A stretch of 64,000 bases of DNA from Mesocentrotus franciscanus (GCA_037976565.1 CP137679.1:7175973-7239972), one strand, 5' to 3'. Counted from the first letter of the stretch, positions 23,201-38,200 are shown. The notes: generated by a model from the letters alone, not told the origin. Translations and numbers: made by a program.

Positions 23201-26200
23201 TAATGCCCTTCTTTATTCCTATCACTCTATTTCACTCTCCTTTTCTTCCGGTCAACTTCTTTTTTTTTTCGTTTTCCTTTTTGCTCTCTTGCTTAGCTTT
23301 TTTTCTTCTTATCTTTATCGTGCCCTTTCAACCATCATTTTCCTTTGATATATTAATTCCCTTCTCCTCGTAGCTTTCTTTTTCCTTTACTATTTCATCT
23401 ATCATGTCTTCCTCTTTCTGACGTTTTCCTACCTTGTCTCACGGAATAATATACGATACAGGCTAGTAGAAAGTGATAAGGTTTATCCATAAAGATAAAG
23501 TACAGTAATTACTTGATGTAGACAAGTGGTGTACAAAGCAATTAACGTGGTTTAAGCAAGTGGTGTTAGCAAGACACGATTAAACGATTGTTGCAGCTGG
23601 CCGAATCATCCTAACAATGCCCTCATAACCATTATAACTATTTACACGATTACACGATTCAGAGCGACAGTCTTCAATGGTGTACATTTACACGATTACA
23701 CAGTTAAACGTTTGTTGCATCTGGTCGAATCATCCCACCAATGCACTTAACTATTTACACGAGTACACGATTCAGAGCGACAGTCTTCAATCGTGTAATT
23801 ACGACGACACGGTTACACGATCCAGGTGAATCGTGTAAACCGTGTAATCCAAAAAATATATTGTGTAATCGTGTTGCTGAGATTTTCGGCGTGTACTGTA
23901 TACCGCATAGCAACATTATTTCCCGAGAATGTCAACTGCACATAGTCTGCAGGAACAGACTCTATTTTTACGCTAAAAACAAACCGAACAAACAAACATT
24001 GTAAGTGCTATCTGAATGAAAAAAAGCATATCATATTTGAATGGTTGTGAAATAAAATAACAACTCAAAATTGATCTTTATTTAGATACAGGAATTTCAG
24101 AGTTTTCACGGCTTTCTAAAAGTGTCTCTCTGTCATGCCTTCTCCCCTAATTCCCCATTTTGCTATTTGCCATTTCATCGTATTGCCAATGCCAAACTGA
24201 TGTCAAGCAACCATGTAATAAATTATGTCTTATTCATAGTAAGGTGTAGCGTGGGCCTATGATCCGTATGATACCTCCCGGGATGGGAATCTTGACATTT
24301 GCTGTTCTCTCTTTTAAAGCCTACTTTCTTCTATTTTTTCGTCTTTCAAAAACCTAAGATTAATGATACAAACACGGATTTTTGTTCTCTTCTTCTAAAA
24401 CCGCAAACTTGTGATCGACAAATTTCATATTTGCTCTTTAAAATTGAAGTTTATTTTGTGTTCACTCTCTACTTTTATCCAACAGCGAGGTTAGCTCGAT
24501 TTTTTCTTCTTCTTGTTCCCTACTTTCATTCTTTCCTATAGGAAATCATATGCCATGCCGATACAACAACATGATCTAAAATATTCACCCAATCTAATGA
24601 CCACAGACGGTGATTCAAGTTAGGCAGCCATAATCCGCACCTTAACAATAGAATCTGGCAAGCCGGACAAAAGCGATCAAACAATAGCGTTGCGTAGTAA
24701 AAAGCTATATGACAATAGTCTTGTCCAGACGGAGGCAAGTAATACCCTAGGGTAAATTCGAAAAAAAGGTTAAAAGGAGAAAAAGGAGGGAGAAAGAAAA
24801 AGGAGGGGAAAAGGGGGAAAAGGAGAATAATGAGAAGGGAAAAGAAAGAAAGGGGATAATAATATAATAAGGCGTTTTACCGGGAAAGGAGCGGGGGATG
24901 CAATTTCGTCTTCTTTCTCTAACAATTTAATGAAACGTGAACGCTTCGACTTGGTTACTTTTCCTTTTGTTCTTCTTTTCTTTTTTTTCACACCCCTTTA
25001 GCGACGCCCTGGTTGTTATCCCATTATTCTTTAAAAGAAATGCAATTTCTCATGCTCTCGCACCTATCTTCTATCGTTTTTAATTCTCTTTCATTTTTTT
25101 CTTTCTCCTTTAACTCACAAAATTCTCGCTTTCCTTTTTCCATCTCTTTTTTTTTTTTTTTTTTTTTTTTTTTGGGGTGCTTTTTAAGTTGGGGGCTACA
25201 CGCCTGGCAAGAGGGACCCCATTTTATGTACACTGCAAAATTGCGTGCACCCGGCCCTTTCCCGGTAAAAAAATTTTTTTAGAATATCATCCCCTTTCTT
25301 TCTTTTCCTTCTCATTATTCTCATTTCCCTTTTCCCTTCTCCGTCTTTCCCCTTTCTTCCTTTTCTGCCCTTTTTTCTCTCTCTCTCTCTCTCCCTTTCT
25401 CTCTTTCCCTTCTTTTTCTCCTCTTCCTGTTCTCTCCTTCCTCTTTTCTTCTTCTTTCTCTCTTTCCTTTTCTTTCTTTTCCCCTCCTTTTCTTTCCCCC
25501 TCCTTTTTCTCCTTTTCTCACTTTTTCTTTTCCCCCTTCCGCCTCCCACTTTTTTAACAGGGGGGCACGTGCCACCTGTGCCCCCAGAATCCGCCACTGG
25601 TATAGTTGTATAGTTGTACAGTTTCCTGCGTTCTGATTAGCCGGCTGGATAGACGTATAGTTGTATAGTTGTACGTATAGTGGCGTGCTTGGCCCGCCAT
25701 ATTTACCCCGACTAGCTCTTAACACGACCGTTACCCTAGAGTAACTTGCCTCCGTCTGAACAAGACTTAGATATGCTTCATTGTTGAGCTTGCAGTTGAC
25801 ATGTTTGTTATCATTTATGTCTATTCAGTCCACAAATGACCGATACAGGTGTACGTTAGATTATATTTTCTTTGAAAGACAAAGTACCCTGATTTCTAGA
25901 CTGCGAACTATATCTTTCAAACGCAACGCATCAGAACTTGAAAACATGACGGCGGCATATGTAATATAATATAATATTATCTGTCTCGCCTCGACTTGAC
26001 AAAGACAATTATCTTCCCGAATTGACAAAGATAATATTATCTCCTCACCGCGACTTTGACAAAGATAACATTTTTTCTTGCATAGTTAAAAATACGACTT
26101 CACTTTCAACCAATCAGATGACAGTTTTAGGAAATATTCTTAAAGGTATATAATAGGATTTATATCATTGATTTTGTTTTCTTCAGAAGCATAACACGAA

Positions 26201-29200
26201 TAAACACAAAGATATGATTTGGATATTTAGACAACAGGCGAGCCAGTAATTTAAAATAGCAAATCTTATGTTGTAACATATACATGTCAACAATTATTTT
26301 GAATATAAAGTACAAGGGCTCTAACCCATCTACATGCAGGGTGCATCCAAAGGAAATGAGCGCATATTTCCACGGTACGACTGGTCTCTTTATTGATAAA
26401 GGCATATCAGAAAAGAAAGACCACTTATATTTGTCTTTATAGTGACTTGTTGTTGTTGGGTTCGTAAGGCTGTCCAATGTGAAAAGATTATTTCCACCTG
26501 GCTATACTGTTTTTCGAGTTATTGATCCGTGATGAATAGATGTTGTTTTTTTCCTCTGACGAATTAAATTCTAGTTTATAAAGATATCGTCTGGCCGGGT
26601 GTGGCAATGCAGCCGGTCGCGGGTGGCTGATTCGTTTAGGCCGGCCGCGCCAGACGACCCAATTAAGACAAGGCTCGGCTTCCATTCGGGAGGCTGCAGC
26701 TGGCGCATATTTGAGGTCATGCCGCTGTCCTCCCGCCGGCTGCAGCCGGCTGAGCTCATGTTTTCTAGCTTTTTCCGAGCTCGGCTTTCATTCGGTAGGC
26801 CGCGGCCGGCGATACTTTCGGCTTGCCGCTGGCCTCCCGCCGGCTGCAGCCAGCTAAGCTAATAACAAAAATGCAGCCGGACGCATAAGTGCAGCTGGCT
26901 GCAGCCAGCCGGTATGTTTTTTTTTGACGCCTCGCCTTAATTGGGCACCTACATGCAGCAATGCTGGGATGAAAATAATTGCATGGCCCATAGGAAGAAC
27001 TGGATCAACCATGATGTGGCTACCTTGGGTAAATAGGATCAAATCGTAAGTAGTTTTAAAGTACATGCAATTGTTTTCTTGACATTTGGTCACATGCCAT
27101 TTGGTCCAATGCCCATGAGTATAGTAGCCAGCTTGTTTAATATAATTTTTGTTTACCTACCAATTGGTCTACTGTCAATTATCTGCCATAAATTGTGTGT
27201 AACTGTCAGAGTTATTCTGTCTCATTATTATTTGGTCTGTTTGTTACAAATTATAGTGCCTGAAATGTCACCTTACAGCAATAGAATAATAAAACAATAC
27301 ATACCACATCATGGTGTTTGGGGGACTCAAATGTGTAGTCGTCCCTCAGTCTGTCTCTATAGGCATAGTCCTTATGGGCTTCATGGCCATAGCTTCCATA
27401 GTAATCATACTCTCTGATCTAAAGACAATGAGAATAGTCTTGTTAATGTATATCCTATAGTTATATCCCAATGGGTCCTTGACTAGTCAGGTCCTTGACT
27501 AGTCAGGTCCTTCACCCTGATGACAAACCCTGTACACCATAAATGACATACAGCATACTCGATTGTGTAAGGGACAAGAGGAGGATTAGAACACTATAGC
27601 AATTTCTTTGAAGGGATTATCAAATTGTCCTCAAATTTGACACACTAATTAAGCATGCCCTGTTCTATATTTTACCCAAGTATCAATTCAGCAGCTTACT
27701 TCATTTCTAAAGTTACAGATCAAAATGAGACCAGTAGCCAGGGTCTTAAACAAATTAAAATTACTACAACAAACTCAAGGCAAACAAAGGTCTAGAAAAA
27801 TTGCCCAAAATACCACTTTTAGATTTGGTGCTTCCGAAGTTTGAAATTTCATGAAGAAATTATTATCTTTCAAGAAATACTGATATACATGTATAGAAGC
27901 ATTTATTTCATAATCAAAACAGACAGTGGTACAAATAGATCATAATTGTACAGAAATGATACATAGTTCAATGAGATAATATATATAGTGAGGTAATTAA
28001 ATTTTCAGAAATATTAATTAAATGGAAATCAGTTAGATATAGGTGTTGTTTTATATGAGAATGACGTGGTCAGTAACGTGGAGTATATTGATGGCCGAGG
28101 GCGGAAGACTAGAGTCAGTGGAGAGAGAGAGAAAGGGAGAGTGAGAGGGAGAGGGAGAGAGGTGACACACTTTTGATAGGAAAGAAAGTTCTGAGAAGGA
28201 AGTAAAGAGGAAAGATGGGGAAAGGGAAAGAAAGGAGCGAAGAAGGAAGGAAAAGGGTATTTGAAGTGAAGAGCAGAAGTCCACCTTGACAGGTAATGAT
28301 TAGAGTCATTGAACATATTACATATCAACAATCAGAGAGTAAATTATAATCTGATCATATTAATGAGAATAATAAAATATGAACACTTCATTTGTTATTA
28401 CTTGTTACAATGTAATTATTCATTAATATAACATTGATTTTGCATTAACATACTTCTACAAGAAAATTTGATCCAATTCACCCCTTAATAAATAAATGGA
28501 CCTGTCCTTGATAATATAAGGGTAAAGAAGCCCTAATTCAGCTCTGTCCACACACGAGGCCGTAAACTGCTTGAAAAAAACCCAGCCACAACATAATAGC
28601 AAGAAATAAGCTTTTAAAGCGCACAAAATCAGATAGTAGGGCATATTGGCAAATTTTCTGTACAACTTTGTTACTTACACCTCCCAAAATGTTGCCTCTT
28701 TTTATTTCTTTACACACAATCTTTTTGCCAGCATGTTCCTTATTTTTTATTAGGCTGTTTATAACTATTGGTCTGATTTGGGCTTTAAGCTTGAATACAT
28801 GTACCTACCTCTGCTTTCCCTTCTGGTGTGAAGTATCCGGGTCTCTCCCAACCAAGAGCTTCCTGGTACACACATCCAGCATCCAACAATACCTGCAAGT
28901 ACAGACAAGGAGGAGTTCTCATCAGGATAAATTCTCTCAGAGTTTATAATCACTTGAAACTTGAAAGAACTTTTCAATTAAAATATGATTGTGTTTTGAT
29001 GGCATCTGGACAATCTAACATTTGCAAAATTAGCAAACGTGAACTAGCCACGTCTCTCCAATCTGAGAACTTCCTGGTTCACACATCCATCATCCAACAT
29101 ACCTGCAAGTCAAGGAAAAGTTGAGTTTTGCTAGGGAACAAATTTGATCTCTCTCTGAGGTAGCTAACTGAATTTAGTGGCACAAAAAGGTGAGTCTCGA

Positions 29201-32200
29201 ATCCCTAACCAAATTGTTGTTGATGTAAGTAAATTAAAAGTTGTAATTTGACAGTTCAAATGACACTTTTGATATTATTTAGCCAAGTCAGGTTATTTTA
29301 CAAGCTCAATACTTTCATGATGGGGTAAATATTACATTTTGCCTTCCGGAGGCGTGTTTGTGTGATGATGAGGATTTATGCCTTTTTTGAGGCACTAATA
29401 TGGCGCCAAATTTCTGTATAAAAATAGGTGCAGGCTCCTCGAATAGAGTCAGTATTATCGCATTTGCTAAACGAGGTAAATTTTGAGGAATGTTTCAACT
29501 TCTGGTATTAAAGGAACAAATTTGGTCAAGACAATTCTCTCTGAGTTTACAATCATTTGAAAGAATTTTTCTGGAAAAAAAATATAGTTGCATTTGCATA
29601 GCACAGCATGCGATGATCTAGAATTTACATGATTCATCAATAATTCTAAATGAGTAAATTGACATCAGGACTTTCTTCCAAATGCTGCTGTTTTTTTTTT
29701 TTTACTTTGTCAATCTTGTTCTGGGTATTCCACTTCTTCTAGAACCTTTAAATGTACTTAAGCTGCTCTAGGCCATCTATTTGTCTTCTGATCAGGACAA
29801 AACAAGGACAGATGATAGAAGAAGACAGAATCATATAAGCATTTTGTGACAACTAGTCCTTGTCAACTGAGGGGGGAAGAGGGGGGACAAGTTGGCTCAG
29901 TTGGTAACGCCTCTGTCTATCGAATAAAAGATACGGGTTAAATCCAAGGAAGGTGGATGACTGAAGCCTGTGTTGTGGGTTAACATCCCCTCCCTCTAAT
30001 TTCAGAGACACAGGATACATTACAGAGGAAAACACTAAGAAAAGGCGTTAAATGGAGGCCCCGCATAAAGAAGGAGAGACCCGAGGGCTACAGTGATTTA
30101 GTTTGCTTTTCCTCCCGGGACAGAAAATCCTCATGTATTATTATTGTTAAATAGCAGGCTACCTACCTGGTGGAGAGCATCTTTTCTCTTGTTCCTTCCT
30201 GCTAAGGGCTGATCATAGGGAACACTGTTGAGTAGTTCTTAGCATATGCTTCATGGCTCTCTCCTTAATCCAAGTCTTATCATGAACAAGGGATCTTGAA
30301 AATCTCCTGAAAAAAAATTACAACAAAACAAAATGAATAATCTTGTTATCATACAGAAAATTTTATTTATTTCACATCTCATGCCTTGTTTCTGCTCAAT
30401 TTCACCTTTCTTGATTGTGCTAATTGCCATCCACATGGTACACAAACTACTATTGTATACATTCGCACAAATACAGTTCACAGACAATAATAAAGAATAT
30501 CTGGGCCCTGTCTTATAAAGAGTTGCGATTGATCCGAATCAATCGCAAGTCCTCCAATCAATGGCAAGTTTACAGTCTCTTATCTCTTATGTACAAGTTG
30601 CGATTGATATCAATTGCAAATAAGTTGCCATTAATCACAAGTGTTTGTATTAAGGAGGACCCCAGATAGTTCTAGACATAGTCCAGCGATTTAAGCATTT
30701 GACTGAAGATAAGGTCAGGGTTCTGAGCTCCCACAGACCAGTTCTATATTTTGTTTGATAATGATTGTTTTTACCCGACTGCTAAGAAAGCATGTATATG
30801 ATGCTTGTATGTAAACAACCAGGAGACTGACAGCTTTAAGTCCTCTCCGAGGGACTTGGTAATGAGTATAAATGCCTTACCAAAGGGCACGAGCACATTG
30901 ACTTGGTTTTGAACCTGGGACTTCCCAGTTACGAGACCACTGCTCTACCACTGACCCATCGCATACAAATGCCTCTCTGGATAAGAATGTACTTTATGGA
31001 TGCCTGATTAGAGGACATTCCTCGAATGATGTGAGCACCTAAAATAATTAGCCTATATTTAGCTAAAGCCAAGATGATAAGGGAGCACCTTGCATAGTGT
31101 AAGCCCATAGTAATATTATCATATTTCAAAGTCATTGCAAATTTGGTAAACTCCTTTTCCCATGATCTGTTCTTACCTGATGTCATAGCCATACATGTCG
31201 AGCTCTGGCCTACCGTTGACAACCCACTTAGCAAGCTCCCTGCCAGACCCTCCTCCGAGCATGAGACCTGAGCTATTGAAGCCACACCCGTGGTAGAAAC
31301 CTCTAAGTTCTGGAGCCTCGCCTAACAACGGTTTGTGATCTGGTGTAAAAGACTCTGGTAAACAGAAACACCAAAATTAAATTTAAATTAGGTTGCCTAC
31401 ACACAATGTATGCACATTCTCCACTCCCTGGGGAGCATTCCAGCCAGGCACCATTTCACAGTTGCTCACAATGCTGAACAAACAACGAATGTTGCATCTT
31501 ACCAGGTACCCATTTAACACCTGGATAGAGAGTGGCATATATGGCTTCATGTCTTGAAAGCCAGGCGGGGATTCAAACCCTCAACCATTGGACTGAGAGT
31601 CTAGTGAGTGAACCACTACACCACAACATCTCCACTTACTGAGCTATAAAGCAACCATTCTACATACCTGGACCACAGACTGTGGACTTGATCCCTGTCT
31701 CACCAATGACAGGTACTCTGTGTACGTTACCATCAACGTGAGTGCTGAAGACATCCCAGTCAAGATCGTAAAGGGAGAAGGCAAAGTCGTTGTTCATCTG
31801 AAAAAAGAAAGAAAATAAGATCAGGTAATATGGAATCATTTTTATTATTATCTTGTAACAGGTCAAAATTGTACTGTTTTGTGGTGAAAAGACCAATCCA
31901 ACATATTATTATGTAAAGGTAGTATTAGTCTACACCCCCTCTGATAATAACCCCCAAACCTCCAAAACAAAAGACTTCCTGTCTCCCTCCCAGTACTAAA
32001 GCCCCCTTGTTTGATTAACAATAAATAAGACCCTTTCCCAGAACAGAATACCGGTACATGTGTAAGCTAGACCACCACGAGCTAGTGTAACTGTTATAAA
32101 AGTGGGCAGAGGTATTTGTCAGATTCACTCCTGCACTGCACCCCATCCATGGGGCAGGCAGGGAGGTCGTCTCTGCAAGCTTTTGGGGTTACATTAAATT

Positions 32201-35200
32201 AGGTAAGAAGATTATTCTTTTGTCAAGTTTAATAATTATTAAGATAATTAGTATTTTTGTAGATGTATTCTGATGTTAGATGATAAATAACCTTGGTATC
32301 GTTCTGGATGATACGTTAATGTGCTGAATTAATATGCATTCTGTAAGCTAGGTGTGGCATATTATCTGTTTAATCATTAGTAGGTTGATTTCGTTAGTGG
32401 GTTAAGCATTTGATTCTGATTTGGTAATAGTAATTTGAGAAGATTTGAATGTTACTATGTAATATCTGTTCTAGTAATCTTGAGGAGTTATAGTTATAAT
32501 GTGTTGTTGATAGGTTAACTATGGATAATCATATTTTGCGGACCAGTTGTTAGAAATATTTTGAGGGTTATAATAGTTTGCGGTTAAAGTCATTGAATAG
32601 TTTTCAGTGTTTCACAACGATTTGTATTAATTATTAATCCTTTAGGTGTAACAGCTAGACAACATGTACGTAAGAAGGAGGGTACCATCAGAGGAAACGG
32701 TCCTCTAGGCCAGATTGCCAGGGTGAGTGGTTATTATAATATAAACCACCAATTCAATGTAGTTTTAATCGAGGATTATGTTTGATTGTTTGACAAAGTT
32801 CACTTGATGGTTGTATTCATTTATTTGTTAGGAGAGTTACCCAAAACGATGGAAGAACTTTATTTGTGATTAGATACTGGTTATTTGCATGCAATATTGA
32901 TTAAGTTTTAATGAATGGAATATAAACAACCTGTTTATCATTTATTATTATGAGTCGGCTTGACGTCATATTGTTCAAATTGTATCTCGGAGTCATAAAC
33001 AAATAATATGTTTATTGCTATTATGTGTGTTTTTCAAACATGTCCTCATTTCTATTTAATTGTTTTAACTTTGTTTATTTATTCAGGTTTATGGTTTATT
33101 TTGCCTTGTAACTTGCACATGAAATAAAAAGAACCACAACACAAGGAATAGCGTGACGTGTCATCTGTACCAGTTTCCGCGTGTTACAATCTATAAAGGC
33201 TTCCAAGTGGTACAATAAATCAGCATATTCAATATCTTTAGTGCAGTACTCGGATGACTGACCAATATTGTTTTCGTATTGCTCAGTCATCCAGGAACTT
33301 CAACTATTGATATCAATATTATATCAATATCATACGAAAACAAAGCCATATTTACCGAGGTAAGTCAAATTTTGTTATTTTGCTAGTCAGAATAATATAT
33401 ATAATAATAATAATATTGCATGGCTTTGTTTTCGAGTGATACAAGAATATATTGCTCTCGCTAAGACAATATTAGACTCGTCTTTGACTCGTCTAATATT
33501 CTCATAACACCATTGGGGTGTTTCACAAAGACTAAGATCGACTTTAAGTTGGACTTAACTATGGCAGGCCATTCATGCCACTGGTTGCTCTCACCATCAT
33601 GATCTTTAGATAATATTTTTTCCTTCAATAATGAATTATCAAAAAATGTAAATTCTGTAGATTTGTGACCATGATTTGTATGTCCCTTGAGAGACCAATG
33701 CCAGCAAATAGTGAGAGCAAACAGTGGCATGAGCGGCCTGCCATAGTTAAGTCCAACTTAAAGTTGATCTTAGGTTTTGTGAAACACCCCCGGGGCACCA
33801 TATTATTAATAAGATAGAGCAACTGTTAAAATCTACTGAAATCATTGCATTTGATTGCCTCATTTGCCTGTGAGCATATTTGATATACAGATGTGAAAGT
33901 TGGTATTGATAAAAAGGTTTATGAGATCAGAGCCCAGATCATACATGTAGTAACTAAGCACAAGGTGCAAAGTCATAAAGGACCCCAAATATCTACAGAA
34001 TCTTAAAACATGGAGATGTTCCACTTTGTGCATTTCAAAATAATCACTGCAAAGGTGAAGAAGGTGTTTCATAAATAACTTTTGTTTCCCATTTTGCAAA
34101 GAATACTTTCACCTGCGCACCATGGAATGCAGCGTTGGTGCATTAATGAATAATGATTACATCATCAACATTTTGAGTTATCGCACAACTATTTCCCAAT
34201 ATTAGCAAATGTAAGAGCCAGGTTGTTGGCCTCTGCCAGGTTCCTCCCAGCGCACTGCATAATAATGATTACATGAATTACATGAGCATATCTCCTGTGT
34301 TTGTCTCAGTGGATTCTACAATTTCGTACAGACAGTCTTATCTGCTCATAAGCAAATAGTATCAACAAACTGGGTTTTTTAATTCATGGCAAACTTGTTA
34401 CAAGTCTGACTTGATTTTGTTCTATTTAAGCAATGAATTACATGAGCATATCTCCTGTGTTTGTCTCAGTGGATTCTGCAATTTCGTACAGACAGTCTTA
34501 TCTGCTCATAAGCAAATAGTATCAACAAACTGGCTTTTTAATTCATGGCAAACTTGTTACAAGTCTGACTTGATTTTGTTCTATTTAAGCATAATATACA
34601 TTCAAATGCTATATATTAAAAACCATGTTCATAAGATAACTCCCGCCCCTCGGACAATAATGCTCTTTATCTTTGGCTATGATAATTACTGTTTACACAT
34701 TTTACAAAGCTAATCTGCAAAGATCAAATCGTCTGTAGGCCTATACTGCACTACACTAATCAGTAAAACAAACCAAATGATAAATTGCATGTGGTACACA
34801 TTTTTCTTGTTTAAAAGACTATTATTTTGAAAAACAATGGATATGTAATATATATATATCAATGGGCAGGCCTCATAGGATAATTGCAGAACATATATTA
34901 ACTTTCTATGACCTTCTAGGTCTCAGTCATCTTCTAATCGCTTGGTGAAAAATATATGTTTTATTTGCTCTGGCTTGCCAAAGTTGAGCAGCAAATGTAG
35001 TGTAAATAACTACCTTGGGAAGTGGGGAAGGAGAGGGGGAGGGGCAAAATATCTGTTGCTAAACAGAGAAGGGCAGTATAGTATTATTATGTCAAATGAG
35101 TTGGGTAAATCCTGAGTGCCCGTCCTATTTTATGCCAGTGTGTAGGTGTGCGTTCACTAGTCTACTCAACACAACGTTTTACTATTCATTGAGAGTGTCT

Positions 35201-38200
35201 TTAAACTGCAATATCACTTTGAGGAAGTCATATTTGAAGCTTGAATTTCAAATTCAGTACAGCAACATGGACCCCTTTAATACATCAAGAGCAAAACCTA
35301 TTTTGGTAATTGTTACACTTGAATGTAAATAAATAACAGATTGTGTAGAAAGGAGACAAAAATATCTCTAATTACCTTGTCAATGAATTCTGGGTTGGAT
35401 TCATAACCTCCAATGGACAGAGCATCACCCTGAAGCTTCAAATACACCGACGCATCATGGTCCCGGACGTTGGGCATGTTCTGAATGCCCTCTATCCTCT
35501 CGGTGACGATGTATGCATGCTTCATCGCTAGAAGAGGCACGGCAACGTTGGCCAGCGCTCCTATGTTTGGAGCCCACACACCTGGGGGAAATGAAAATGG
35601 AAGGTGAAAAGTTCAATCCAGAGCTCTGCTCCATGTGTTTACAATGTTCATAATTCGAGCGTCCGATTGTCAGAGTTAAAATATATACAAACCGTCTCGA
35701 GTATCAGCAGCAGAGTACATTTGTCCAAACTGTGAAAAGGCTGACGAAGGAATAATCAGCGAAATAGAGATGAATAACAATAGAAAAACCGGACAATGAT
35801 GTCTCAACAGAACCAGTCGAGTCGATTGTGCCCCTAATCACTAACACGGCAAAACAGGTAATATTTTTATTTTTATTCTTGCCGTGATGCATTTATTCTG
35901 GAGATGATCTCATTAAAAGAGCGTCTATTCCAAACAGAATGACCAAACTGCAAATAAAAATCACCTCCAGAACACTATATCCAGTAAAACCTCAGTAAAA
36001 AGAGGCAAGGTAAATGCTTGTTAACGGGGGATTTTATGGTCACACAAATACAATATCTGACCAGAATATAACAATTTAACACAATGACAATTTAGCAGCA
36101 ATAATTCTGTAATATTAATAAAGAATGAGAATACATGTATTTTAATGAGCACGAGAAACCAAGATACTAGGCCCTCAAATAACAGCGGGTAAGATATTTC
36201 AGAATCGAGATGTAATATTTGAATCTGATTTCGAATAATATACTGGCATGAAACCTTAAAACGTACACAGCAAAATATTTCAGGTGATTGTTTCTTTTTA
36301 ATAGCAGCTACAATGTACAGCAGTGCTCAAATGGCGGCAAGTTTTGGTACATTTTTCCACATATCAACCTCAAAATCCTACCTGTGCAGTTTATGACGAT
36401 AGGAGTCTTTATTGTCCCTCCCGATGTCTCTACTCCCTGGACTCTACGTGTTCCAAAATCATCTTCTCCTGTTTGTATACCAGTAACTTGACAGTCTGTC
36501 AGGACCTGAATGGGCAAAAACAAAATAAATACTAAAAAAGGTTCCATATCTCATATGAAAAATTGATTCAGCATTTGATCGGGGGTTCCACAAAGATTCT
36601 AAGTTGAACTTAACATTTATGGAAAGCTGTTAGCATCTTTAAAAATATTTTGTAAAAGTTATTTAAAAAGGCACAAAATGTTGATTCAAACCATTCATAT
36701 TTTCTATTATCAAGGAGATTTCATGTTCTTGATGTGAAATCTATGAAAAGTCTAAAATACTTGAATTTTTGCTTTTGAATATATTTTATTTCAAGGCTAC
36801 AAATGGCTCTCCATAATGTTTAAGTCCAACTTAGAGTTAAGTTTGAATCAGGATCTTTGTAAAACACCTCCCAGAGCCCTTAAGGACATAAACAAACAGA
36901 ATATCAGAAAAGGATGAATCCACTTCTCGCCTAAACAAGGGCTTTCAGCATTTTGTCAGAACTTGAATGAAGAAATCAAAATACCGTAAATACCATAAAA
37001 GGTTCCATTTCTCACATAAACAGGATAATTGGATGTCCAAGGTTGAATGATTTTAAATCAAAACATCTTGGCACTTTGGACAGTTAAATTAAATTTGTTG
37101 GGGCCCATGACCCTATTTAACATTCTTTGTCAACTGTCTAAGACTGCCACTTTGTTTGGAATATGTTCATACAAACTGTACATGTGAAAAGAATAAATAA
37201 TACTAATACTTTTCATTTCTTGATAGTGTAAAACTATTTCTTGCAAATCAAGCTTATGAATGATAATTGTTTTTGTTATCTGAAATGGTAATTGGTCTTA
37301 AAGTATATCATTTTAAATTTTCATTTATTATTCTGCCGTATCTCTCTTTTCTTTATTAAAGCGCATAGGGACCTTTGTGTTAGTGATATGCGCTACATAT
37401 AAAGCAATGTTCATTAATATTATTATTATCAGCCCATTCCCTTCAGGAACCGGATGGTGCCTGTAATAAGGCAAAGGGAATGAGATAATTCAACAATTTA
37501 AAAGGTGAATGTACCTTTGCTCCAGCCTTGGTAGCAGACCTGGTGAGGGCAGTACAGAATCCTGCAGGGTCTATTGTACCGTCTCCAGGACTATAGAGGG
37601 TGCCGTAGAGGTCAGAACAGTTCATCAAAGGATACAGTTTCTTGGTTTCCTCTGGAGAGAGGATGTGGGAATCCACTCCAAAGGCTTTTCCAACCTACAT
37701 ATTACAAAATTAAAATCAGAGATTGGAAATAACAATTAAAATTGAAAATTGAAATTGAAACAGGTAAATTATCATTTGAGCTTTCAATCAAAATTAAAGT
37801 TATCAATAGTCTCTAGGTACATATTCTTCACAGGGTCCTCCATACAGCAGAGAGGATTCTGAGGGTTTTCTAATCAAAATTTGTAAAAGGAACTTGAAAA
37901 TGAAATTAAAAATTGACATTTTAAATGACAAACAGTTCAGGCACAAGCCTTTTTAAGTATCCTCTGGAGAAGTTGGGGCTTTACTCTTTCATTGTTATCA
38001 TTGACTGATGATGATGAGTTTGCAGGATAGAGACAGACCCTCTACAGAGAGAATGTTTAAGTATCCTCTGGAGAAGTTGGGGCTTTACTCTTTCATTGTT
38101 ATCATTGACTGATGATGATGAGTTTGCAGGATAGAGACAGACCCTCTACAGAGAGAATGTGGGATTATCAACTAATATCAACTGTACCCCAAAGACTCTA

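Larger units (their letters stand above)
17419..26936. mobile_element. ~9.5-kb TIR-bounded composite element, TTA target duplication
   Basis: The left end GGCGAGGCGTCAAAAATAAC and the right end (inverted) GGCGAGGCGTCAAAAAAAAA are flanked by TTA on both sides (17416-17418, 26937-26939). Both ends carry 300-350 bp of GC-rich sub-terminal repeats built on GCAGCTGGCT and CCGGCTGCAGCCGGCT. The interior holds other transposons and no recognisable transposase. The alternative is two related solo ends rather than one element. Confidence 0.5.

Noticed and set aside
25177..25725. Long Lys/Arg/Glu-rich or Ser/Phe/Leu-rich frames
   Set aside because: They are caused by polypurine/polypyrimidine composition inside a TIR element; frames are open on both strands.
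32270..32345. Possible box C/D snoRNA in intron 1 of the nested transcript (AGATGATAA ... GGATGATAC ... GCTGA)
   Set aside because: C and C' boxes deviate from RUGAUGA and no terminal stem pairs, so it is left as something to test rather than a call.
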